Source of the DNA: Pseudomonadota bacterium
Lineage (GTDB): Bacteria; Pseudomonadota; Gammaproteobacteria; GRL18
NCBI GenBank assembly: GCA_030632745.1
Contig: DAOVUE010000004.1
Coordinates: 1-12,419 of the forward strand
DNA: 12,419 bases
Direction of reading: 5' to 3'
Shown here: positions 1 to 5,421 of the stretch, one piece after another
Layout: each line of letters begins with the position of its first letter
Numbering within the stretch: the stretch's first letter is position 1
Position numbers and translations under genes: made by a program
The notes under the pieces: model-generated
Told to the model about the DNA's origin: nothing
Database searches by the model: none
The model's input: only the letters and a program-made list of their open reading frames with translations

Positions 1-901
1 GTGCTAAGGCTTTGGTCATCACATTGATACAATGCATGCAGCGCACACATTCTTTATTGTTCACAACCAGAGTATTGTCATCAGCGAGCTTAATAGCATT
101 AGTAGGGCAACGGCTGGTGACATTATCAATCACATAATCACGACCTTTTGCATCAACAAAAGCTTTCACTTCTTCCTGATCAACTTTCATGTCATCACGC
201 CAGATACCAATCACGGCCATATCAGCACGCTCAATAGCATTGGTACAGTCATTTGGACAGCCGGATACTTTAATCTTCCACTTATAGGGCAGTGCCGGTC
301 TGTGTAAATCATCCTGGAATTCATTCACCAGATGACGCATCATGCCATGCTCATTAGTACAGGAATGTTCACAACGTGCCGCACCTACACAGGCCATAGA
401 AGTACGAACACAAGGACCCGCACCACCTAAATCCCAACCATAAGAATTAACCTTATCAAAGAAGGGCTGCATTTGATCCGTAGTAGAACCAATAAACATA
501 ATGTTACCGGTCTGACCGTGAAAGGTCTGCAGACCAGAACCATGCTTTTCCCAGTCATCAGCTAATTCATTCAAAATATCAGCAGTGTAGAAGTTACCTG
601 CAGGCGGCTGAATACGCACTGTATGAAATTCTTTAGATTCAGGAAAGTGCTCTGCTACTTCAGAGAAACGGGGAATAATGCCGCCGCCATAACCAAATAC
701 GGAAACAGTTCCGCCTTTCCACCAACCCATACGAGTTTCGTATGAATGCTCTAACTGACCTAAAAGACCACTCACCATTGAGTTAATACGCTCATCAGGA
801 TGTTCATCTCTTAAACGTTTGATGCCGCTAATAAAACTAGGCCATTCACCTGTCTCTAGTTCGTCCAGCATTGGAGTATCATAAATCTTGACTTTTGGCA
901 C
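1..901 (-). CDS. dsrA: Dissimilatory sulfite reductase alpha subunit, reverse type (5' part, cut by window edge)
   Basis: This gene encodes the catalytic alpha subunit of the cytoplasmic DsrAB sirohaem sulfite reductase, which in sulfur oxidisers runs in reverse to form sulfite from sulfane sulfur. Only the first 300 residues are inside the window; family members are about 417 residues, so the C-terminus lies to the left. The reading frame is open from 901 to the edge. Sirohaem-[4Fe-4S] ligands are visible as C171-x5-C177 and C215-x3-C219. The inserted ferredoxin domain shows C265, C285, C288 and C291. The segment WWKGGTVSVFGYGGGIIPRF (60-79) is typical of the family. The start is GTG at 901: it has a good Shine-Dalgarno GGGAGA (907-912) five bases upstream, no in-frame ATG precedes it, and homology begins within the first ten residues. 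dsrB and the rest of the operon presumably continue leftwards. The sulfur-oxidiser assignment rests on sequence resemblance plus the neighbouring dsrR. Confidence 0.96.
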   Translation of the reverse strand, partial: MPKVKIYDTPMLDELETGEWPSFISGIKRLRDEHPDERINSMVSGLLGQLEHSYETRMGWWKGGTVSVFGYGGGIIPRFSEVAEHFPESKEFHTVRIQPPAGNFYTADILNELADDWEKHGSGLQTFHGQTGNIMFIGSTTDQMQPFFDKVNSYGWDLGGAGPCVRTSMACVGAARCEHSCTNEHGMMRHLVNEFQDDLHRPALPYKWKIKVSGCPNDCTNAIERADMAVIGIWRDDMKVDQEEVKAFVDAKGRDYVIDNVTSRCPTNAIKLADDNTLVVNNKECVRCMHCINVMTKALA

Positions 902-906
902 GGTTT

Positions 907-914
907 TCTCCCTT
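907..914 (-). promoter_or_regulatory. Shine-Dalgarno deciding the dsrA GTG start
   Basis: On the minus strand this reads AAGGGAGA, five bases before GTG at 901. It is the strongest ribosome binding site near the gene and fixes the non-ATG start. Confidence 0.8.
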
Positions 915-921
915 AGGTAAC

Positions 922-936
922 GTTGGTTCTGCCAAC
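922..936 (-). promoter_or_regulatory. Small hairpin in the presumed dsrA leader
   Basis: GTTGG (922-926) and CCAAC (932-936) form a perfect 5-bp stem around a 5-base loop, just upstream of the dsrA Shine-Dalgarno. It could influence translation or stability of the dsr mRNA leader. It is short, has no T-tract, and its role is unknown. Confidence 0.35.
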
Positions 937-942
937 AAAATA

Positions 943-957
943 TCATTTACTAAATGA
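943..957. promoter_or_regulatory. 15-bp dyad upstream of dsrA, candidate operator
   Basis: TCATTTACTAAATGA is a perfect dyad: two 7-bp half sites around one central base. It lies about 40 bp upstream of the dsrA start, a position suited to a regulator-binding site. No second copy was noticed elsewhere in the window, so it may be specific to the dsrA side. AT-rich DNA yields such dyads by chance. Confidence 0.35.
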
Positions 958-1131
958 ACAATTCACATTTAAATAGTTTCAAATATGATTCTTTCGCTTT
1001 AAGAAGATACATTAATTTCTAACTTTTCTCAAGGCAAAAGGCTCAAGGCACATGAAAATAATGAGTGGAATTTTAGGACTTAATAATAAACTATAAAACC
1101 CATCCTTTGGGAGGTATCAATTCATTACTGA

Positions 1132-1183
1132 TATCCATTTATGGGTATATGGATAATATTTAAATATTAATACTTATTAATAA
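1132..1183. promoter_or_regulatory. Cluster of AT-rich inverted repeats in the divergent promoter region
   Basis: TATCCAT (1132-1138) is inversely repeated as ATGGATA (1149-1155) with a 10-bp spacer. The spacer starts ATGGGTAT, a near match to the same half site, giving three related arms. Immediately adjacent are a 14-bp palindrome AATATTTAAATATT (1155-1168) and a 10-bp palindrome TTATTAATAA (1174-1183). Such clustering between divergent genes suits binding sites for a regulator or bending protein, but base composition makes chance palindromes likely. Confidence 0.3.
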
Positions 1184-1409
1184 TCTTATTATATCAGATA
1201 CTTAGAATAACATTATATAAAACATGGTTAACTTCGTATTACATAAACCCTATTCAATAATTATTTATTAGTCTTGATCTATATTATCCCATTCGTGAAA
1301 AGACGGCTTTACCTCCCCATTTTAACTTGAAAAACATATCCAGAGTTCCTATCTACCTTTAGTATATCCAGCTAAAAAGCTTCTATTTTTTTCAAGAGTA
1401 TCTATTTTT

Positions 1410-1595
1410 ATGTTAATTCTAAGTGAAGTATTAATTCAAAATCATCAATTAGAAACTTATTCTCAATTGATTAAATTGATTCAGTCAAAAGCCCGCAGTG
1501 GTGAAATGTTTTTTGATATTGATATAAAACCACCCTACCCTGACACACCGGATGAATGGGAAACCGATCTTGAAGCCAAGTTTACTAGTCCTTAA
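1410..1595 (+). CDS. Hypothetical small protein, 61 aa
   Basis: I do not recognise this protein. It has an amphipathic N-terminal half (residues 1-30, Leu/Ile-rich with polar spacing) and an acidic, proline-containing C-terminal half, with KPPYPDTPDEWETD at about 44-57. There is no cysteine, signal peptide or membrane segment. ATG 1410 has only a weak, distant AAGAG (1394-1398) as ribosome binding site. The stop is 41 bp before the Cas6-like gene on the same strand, so the two are probably co-transcribed. The codon choices and the structured C-terminus look more like a coding sequence than random AT-rich DNA, but the call is uncertain. It could be a partner protein of the downstream gene or a degraded remnant. 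Confidence 0.5.
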   Translation: MLILSEVLIQNHQLETYSQLIKLIQSKARSGEMFFDIDIKPPYPDTPDEWETDLEAKFTSP

Positions 1596-1636
1596 GTCCT
1601 AATTATAGATAGCCATCCAGGAAGACGAGATATAAA

Positions 1637-2320
1637 ATGTTTTGGAGTGAAGAAGAAAAGTCAGACGAAATAGCGGTTCCTGACAATGTCATTGATGTTT
1701 CTTTTAAAATTAATTGCAAGCAGATAAAACTGGATCATGCCTGGGCATTGACCAATGCCATAGGTGAACTATTACCCTGGTTAAAAGATGATCCTAAAAC
1801 AGCTGTACATCATATCTATATCCCGCAGTCGGGTAATGGCTGGGTACGTTCTGACAATTTTGATGATGAAATAGTGCAGTTATCCCGCCGCACACGGCTC
1901 AAAATCCGGGTTGCAAAAAACAGATTGGATGAGCTAATGTCACTAAGCAGTCAAACCATCTTAGTGGATGATTCTCCCTTAACTTTTGGCTCAGCTGAGC
2001 AATACCTGCTGAGCAATTTAACAACCATTGTTTCCCGTCATGTTCATATAGCCGACACAGATGATAGTGAAGAAGAATTTCTACATCAGGCTAATCAACA
2101 GCTTCAAACTATGGGTATTCAGGTTAGAAAAATGCTCTGCGGAAAATCCCATAAGCTCAAAACATCTGATGGTTTTATAAAAACACGCAGCTTAATGATT
2201 GCTGATATCACCCCGGAAGAATCTATTTTACTGCAGGAAAATGGTATAGGACTTTATTATAGCTATGGCTGTGGGGTGTTTATTCCGCAAAAAGGGATTA
2301 CTGCTGTTAATTCAGAATAA
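1637..2320 (+). CDS. Orphan Cas6/Cmx6-like RAMP-fold protein
   Basis: This 227-residue protein resembles the Cas6/Cmx6 family of type I-MYXAN CRISPR systems, endoribonucleases that cut CRISPR precursor RNA. Matching features are the N-terminal strand-helix segment VDHAxAL-like IKLDHAWAL with His34, a position where Cas6 proteins often place the catalytic His. A basic central strand follows, LSRRTRLKIRV (82-92). Next is the RKMLCGKSHKL segment (164-174), then PEESILLQENGIGLYYSYGC (193-212), which ends in the Gly-rich loop typical of RAMP proteins. The C-terminal GCGVFIP (211-217) is diagnostic in my recollection of the family. The length suits Cmx6. No CRISPR array or other cas gene lies in the window, and the neighbours are sulfur-oxidation genes. 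It may therefore process or bind other RNA, or serve an array elsewhere. The start ATG 1637 has GAG/AGGA sites 6-14 bp upstream. Family assignment is from memory of the motifs, not a search. Confidence 0.72.
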   Translation: MFWSEEEKSDEIAVPDNVIDVSFKINCKQIKLDHAWALTNAIGELLPWLKDDPKTAVHHIYIPQSGNGWVRSDNFDDEIVQLSRRTRLKIRVAKNRLDELMSLSSQTILVDDSPLTFGSAEQYLLSNLTTIVSRHVHIADTDDSEEEFLHQANQQLQTMGIQVRKMLCGKSHKLKTSDGFIKTRSLMIADITPEESILLQENGIGLYYSYGCGVFIPQKGITAVNSE

Positions 2321-2464
2321 CTTCGTAACTTCTAAGTAACTTAAATTTTATTGGCTCAGGGCTGCATATCTCTTTTGAGGGGTGTATTTTATTTTTAACT
2401 AAGATATTATCTCAATACACACCAAATTTATATTACTTGTTTTATTATTAGCGGAGAAAGAAGT

Positions 2465-2803
2465 ATGGCTATTACTTTTGAAGGTAAAGAAATAGAAATC
2501 ACTGCAAATGGATATCTTGTTGATATCGCTGACTGGAGTGAAGGTCTTGCCACGCAGATGGCTGCAGAAGAGGACCTTGAATTAACTGACAAACATTGGG
2601 ATTTAATCAATTTTCTACGTGATCAGTTTATTAATAATGGCGGCAAAGCTCCTAATACACGTGCTTTAATCAAAGAAATGGGTGCCACCTGGGGTGAAAA
2701 GATAGGTTCCAAAGATTTATACAGCCTGTTTCCGAAAGATCCCAGCAAACAAGGCGGACGTATTTCCGGACTGCCGGAAAGCAAAAGAAAAGGCGGGTAT
2801 TAA
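2465..2803 (+). CDS. rspA: DsrC/TusE-family protein lacking both cysteines (RspA type)
   Basis: This 112-residue protein has the full length and pattern of DsrC/TusE sulfur-carrier proteins: GYLVDIADWSEGLA near residues 17-30, HWDLINFLRDQF (44-55), and TRALIKEMG with GSKDLYSLFP (64-90). The C-terminal arm normally carries the active cysteines, as in ACKIAGLPKPTGCV of DsrC. Here it reads GGRISGLPESKRKGGY, and the protein contains no cysteine at all. It therefore cannot carry persulfide or trisulfide sulfur. Cysteine-free DsrC paralogues have been named RspA and are thought to be regulatory, which fits one of the roles proposed for this fold. The gene has its own good Shine-Dalgarno, GGAG (2453-2456), eight bases before ATG 2465, and lies 144 bp after the Cas6-like gene. 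The true dsrC is not in the window and may lie with dsrA to the left. The symbol follows the literature name for this class. Confidence 0.85.
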   Translation: MAITFEGKEIEITANGYLVDIADWSEGLATQMAAEEDLELTDKHWDLINFLRDQFINNGGKAPNTRALIKEMGATWGEKIGSKDLYSLFPKDPSKQGGRISGLPESKRKGGY

Positions 2804-2972
2804 GTTATTATAGCGTCCTGACCTACACTACCCATTATAGATATAGTATATTAGATTTTTCTAAGATATATTATGTCAAAATTTATTGTTTATAACTGAC
2901 GGCTTTTTAATACTTAGCTTAGTATTTAAAGAGACTTTCAGTATTTATACTTACCGTATTATGGAGATGTTA

Positions 2973-3182
2973 ATGAGCACTAAAGCAGAACTAATTCAAG
3001 ATTTACTTCAAATGCAGAGAGACTTTATTAAATTTGAACATGAAAACGGTATGCACCCAGATGATTATTATAATCCCGGTGCCGGACATCCGTTAGAAAC
3101 ATATAAAAATGATTTTGTTGACAAAGCTATACAGGTTTTAGATATGGCTCATGATGAAAAAGACTCTTCCTGGAAGCGTTAA
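2973..3182 (+). CDS. Small conserved-looking protein of unknown function, 69 aa
   Basis: I cannot assign a function. The protein is soluble and largely helical, with an N-terminal helix AELIQDLLQMQRDFIKFEHENG (5-26). A short aromatic/proline turn, PDDYYNPGAGHP (29-40), is followed by a second helix, YKNDFVDKAIQVLDMAHDEK (44-63). There is no cysteine or membrane segment. ATG 2973 was chosen because GGAG (2963-2966) sits six bases upstream; the frame is open further upstream to 2886 but that part is AT-rich and lacks a ribosome site. A strong terminator follows 22 bp after the stop, so this is the last gene of the 1410-3182 group. Sitting between rspA and dsrN suggests a link to sulfur oxidation, by position only. 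Confidence 0.75.
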   Translation: MSTKAELIQDLLQMQRDFIKFEHENGMHPDDYYNPGAGHPLETYKNDFVDKAIQVLDMAHDEKDSSWKR

Positions 3183-3204
3183 GCACAACATTCCGATAGA
3201 ATCT

Positions 3205-3233
3205 AAAAAGGCCGCACTAGCGGCCTTTTTTTT
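3205..3233 (+). terminator. Intrinsic terminator after the 69-aa gene
   Basis: GGCCGC (3210-3215) and GCGGCC (3220-3225) pair around an ACTA loop. Five further A-T pairs extend the stem (3205-3209 with 3226-3230), and a run of eight T ends at 3233. It is a textbook Rho-independent terminator separating the upstream group from dsrN; the A-tract on the other side could let it act in both directions. Confidence 0.93.
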
Positions 3234-3302
3234 GCTCCTAAATGGCTTGTAAAAAAGACTTTTAGCCTTATTTATAGTATATGCCAATTATTGCTAAACC
3301 TT

Positions 3303-4838
3303 ATGTCTAAAAACCTGTCCAAGTCTCTATCCAGCCCTTTATTTATCTCTGCGGCTCATAAATCTTCCGGTAAAACAACAATTACCATTGGCTTATTAAC
3401 CGCTTTAAAAGCCAGAGGATTAAAGATACAGCCTTTTAAAAAAGGACCTGACTACATTGACCCGCTCTGGCATGGCAGTGCCGCAGGTGCTCCCTGCTAT
3501 ACTCTGGACTTTAATACCATGTCCGGGGATGAAATTCTACAATTGGTTTCACGTAAAATTATCCATAGTGATATCAGTATTATTGAAGGAAACAAAGGTC
3601 TGTATGACGGCCTTGATCTGGATGGCAGTAATAGTAATGCAGCCATTGCAAAATTAGTCGATGCGCCGGTTATTCTTGTACTGGATGCACGGGGCATGAC
3701 AAGAGGCATAGCACCACTCATATTAGGTTATCAATCCTTTGATCCTGAAATCCACATCGCGGGTGTTATTTTAAATCAGCTGGGTGGTTCACGCCATGAA
3801 AGTAAATTACGCTCAGTCATAGAACATTATACCGATGTAGCTGTTCTGGGTGCGGTGCATAAAGATAAACGTCTGGAAATTGTTGAACGTCATCTGGGTT
3901 TAATGCCCAGTAACGAAGATGGTGAAGCACACAAAAAAATTTCTGCCATCGGTGCAAGTATTTCATCCCAGGTTGATTTAGATAAAATAATTGACATCAG
4001 TCAAGCTTCTTTTCCTGAACATTTAACGGCTATAGCTAAAAATGCAGCTAAGAGTGCAGCTAAGAGTGCAGCAAAAAACGCGGCTGAGAGTTCAACACTA
4101 AGTGTAAACAATCCTCAGATAATTAATCAACCACTACGCTTAGCCTATATCAATGACAGTGCATTTGGTTTTTATTATCCCGGTGATCTTGAAGCTTTAC
4201 AACAGGCAGGCGCAGAGCTGGTTGAAGTCAATTCTTTAATAGATCAGCAATTACCTGAAAATATTGACGGTTTATTTATTGGCGGTGGTTTTCCAGAGGA
4301 ACGACTGGAAGAGCTTCATGCTAATCAGTCATTTCGAGACTCTGTTTATACTGCCATTGAAAACGGCTTGCCCGGCTATGCCGAGTGCGGCGGCTTAATG
4401 TATTTATGCCGCAGTATTATAGGCAGGCAGCAGCAGGTCGATATGGTTGGTATTATCCCTGCTGATGCAAAAATGGAAGAAACACCACAGGGACGCGGCC
4501 TTATTCGTTTTAGCGAAACAGCATCCATGCTCTGGCCAAAAGCTTCTGCTTCTGCTGCTATTACTATTGATATTGAGACTAACACACAAAGCAATACTAT
4601 TATCTCTGCGCATGAATTTCATTATTCACACTTAATTAATATCAGCCGTCCCTTAAACTATGCCTATAGAATACATCGCGGCAGCGGGATTGACGGCCAT
4701 TACGACGGCATTGTATACAAAAACCTTTTAGCCTGTTATGCTCACTTGCAAGATTCCAAGCAGAATCACTGGGCAACACGCTTTATTCAATTTATTCATC
4801 AGGTTAAGGGACTTAAATCTAAAACAAGCCTTGATTAA
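3303..4838 (+). CDS. dsrN: DsrN, sirohaem amide synthase of the CbiA/CobB family
   Basis: DsrN is a glutamine- and ATP-dependent amidotransferase thought to convert sirohaem to the sirohaem-amide cofactor of DsrAB. The 511-residue protein has an N-terminal DTBS/CbiA-type ATPase domain with P-loop SAAHKSSGKTT (16-26, Lys24) and conserved KKGPDYIDP. The C-terminal class I glutaminase domain has FIGGGFPEE, nucleophile Cys362 in GYAECGGLMYL, and His437 in SAHEFHYSH. The layout is that of cobyrinate a,c-diamide synthase; assignment as DsrN rather than CbiA rests on the dsrA and dsrR neighbours, and no cobalamin genes are present. ATG 3303 is preferred over TTG 3291 four codons earlier because homology starts at about residue 11 and neither has a clear Shine-Dalgarno. 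An alanine/lysine tetrapeptide repeat lies between the two domains (residues 244-263). Confidence 0.9.
   Translation: MSKNLSKSLSSPLFISAAHKSSGKTTITIGLLTALKARGLKIQPFKKGPDYIDPLWHGSAAGAPCYTLDFNTMSGDEILQLVSRKIIHSDISIIEGNKGLYDGLDLDGSNSNAAIAKLVDAPVILVLDARGMTRGIAPLILGYQSFDPEIHIAGVILNQLGGSRHESKLRSVIEHYTDVAVLGAVHKDKRLEIVERHLGLMPSNEDGEAHKKISAIGASISSQVDLDKIIDISQASFPEHLTAIAKNAAKSAAKSAAKNAAESSTLSVNNPQIINQPLRLAYINDSAFGFYYPGDLEALQQAGAELVEVNSLIDQQLPENIDGLFIGGGFPEERLEELHANQSFRDSVYTAIENGLPGYAECGGLMYLCRSIIGRQQQVDMVGIIPADAKMEETPQGRGLIRFSETASMLWPKASASAAITIDIETNTQSNTIISAHEFHYSHLINISRPLNYAYRIHRGSGIDGHYDGIVYKNLLACYAHLQDSKQNHWATRFIQFIHQVKGLKSKTSLD
4032..4091 (+). repeat. 12-bp tandem repeat in the interdomain linker of dsrN
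   Basis: Five consecutive 12-bp units encode IAKN-AAKS-AAKS-AAKN-AAES. The second and third (4044-4055 and 4056-4067) are identical, GCAGCTAAGAGT; the others are diverged copies. The repeat falls between the ATPase and glutaminase domains, so unit number could vary without loss of frame or function. Confidence 0.88.
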
Positions 4839-4899
4839 GATGACTTAATGAATGAATTATCATAATCCTGAACAACACAAACTATAAGAGATACACACT

Positions 4900-5211
4900 A
4901 TGATAAAACTGACTGAAGATGCAGCCAAGAAAATATTAGAGCAGATAAAAGAAAGTGGTTCTGATATGCCTTTAAGAATTGCAGTAACCAATCACGCAAA
5001 TACTAAGGGATTTCAGTATTTAATGGGATTTGACGAGCAGAAAGAAAATGACAGCCTTTATGAAGTGCGCGGAGTTAAACTGCTTGTTACTAATGATTTA
5101 CTGGATGTGATGAAGGGTATGGAGATTGATTTTGTTGAGATAGAAGACGAAAATAAACAATTTATCTTTAAAAATCCAAATGATCCTAACTATAAATTAC
5201 CCACGGAATAA
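4900..5211 (+). CDS. dsrR: DsrR, cysteine-free A-type iron-sulfur scaffold homologue
   Basis: This 103-residue protein has the HesB/IscA (A-type carrier) pattern: an N-terminal KLTEDAAKKILEQIKES helix, central GFQYLMGFDEQKENDSLYEVRGVKLLV (37-63), and a C-terminal FIFKNPNDPNYKLP. The three cysteines that bind Fe-S in IscA are absent, and there is no cysteine in the protein. This is the hallmark of DsrR, which in Allochromatium is needed for full Dsr protein production but does not bind iron-sulfur clusters. It follows dsrN by 61 bp with a weak AAGAGA ribosome site, so the two are probably co-transcribed, as in the known dsrN-dsrR order. dsrS, the usual next gene, is not here; a structured repeat and a two-component system follow instead. 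Confidence 0.9.
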   Translation: MIKLTEDAAKKILEQIKESGSDMPLRIAVTNHANTKGFQYLMGFDEQKENDSLYEVRGVKLLVTNDLLDVMKGMEIDFVEIEDENKQFIFKNPNDPNYKLPTE

Positions 5212-5232
5212 GCTGATCTTTTCTATGTCCCG

Positions 5233-5344
5233 GCCTAAGGGACTTGGCATTTACCTCGGTGCCCCTTGAGGGTATTAAAGTACCAACCTTGCTGGTTTAT
5301 TTTACGCGCAATTTTGGTACTTATGTTTTGCCAAGTCCCTAAGC
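5233..5344. repeat. Structured inverted-repeat element downstream of dsrR
   Basis: Outer arms AGGGACTTGGCA (5238-5249) and its exact reverse complement (5329-5340) enclose a second, nested pair, AAGTACCAA (5278-5286) and TTGGTACTT (5314-5322). A smaller hairpin, TACCTC with GAGGGTA, lies at about 5252-5274, and AACC/GGTT at 5284-5296 could form an alternative small stem. The element is about 110 bp, has matching ends and no coding frame. This fits a MITE or other mobile intergenic repeat, or a structured RNA that also ends the dsrNR transcript. No T-tract follows, so it is not a simple terminator. Confidence 0.7.
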
Positions 5345-5379
5345 TTGATTCTTATAACTTGATAAATGCATCATAAACT

Positions 5380-5421
5380 ATGCAACTTAAACGAATAATA
5401 ATGCCTCTTAAACGAATAATA
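5380..5421 (+). repeat. 21-bp tandem duplication covering the kinase start codon
   Basis: Two adjacent 21-bp units (5380-5400 and 5401-5421) agree at 19 of 21 positions, and both begin with ATG. They encode MQLKRII and MPLKRII. The duplication gives two in-frame start codons 21 bp apart, neither with a clear Shine-Dalgarno. Confidence 0.85.

Larger units (their letters stand above)
902..1409. other. AT-rich divergent intergenic region between dsrA and the plus-strand genes
   Basis: This 508-bp stretch holds no convincing gene and is markedly richer in A and T than its flanks. It must carry the dsrA promoter on the minus strand and probably the promoter for the 1410-2320 genes. Visible structure is the leader hairpin (922-936), the dyad at 943-957, and a cluster of palindromes at 1132-1183. 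No RNA gene or CRISPR repeat is visible. No -35/-10 pair was clear enough to call. Confidence 0.7.

Noticed and set aside
32..307. Plus-strand 91-aa ORF
   Set aside because: It lies antisense within dsrA, which is read intact on the minus strand with all cysteine motifs; the plus frame is a shadow.
2382..2420. GTGTATT / AATACAC inverted repeat between the Cas6-like gene and rspA
   Set aside because: Seven base pairs with a 25-base loop and no T-tract is too weak for a terminator call; it could be an operator but evidence is thin.
2428..2610. Minus-strand 60-aa ORF over rspA
   Set aside because: Antisense to a clear DsrC-family gene; no motif or ribosome site.
3247..3280. Promoter-like TTGTAA and TATAGT upstream of dsrN
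   Set aside because: Spacing is about 20 bp, too long for a confident sigma-70 call in such AT-rich DNA.
3291..3302. TTG 3291 as the dsrN start
   Set aside because: It adds only four residues, has no Shine-Dalgarno, and ATG 3303 is in the same frame; kept ATG, though not proven.
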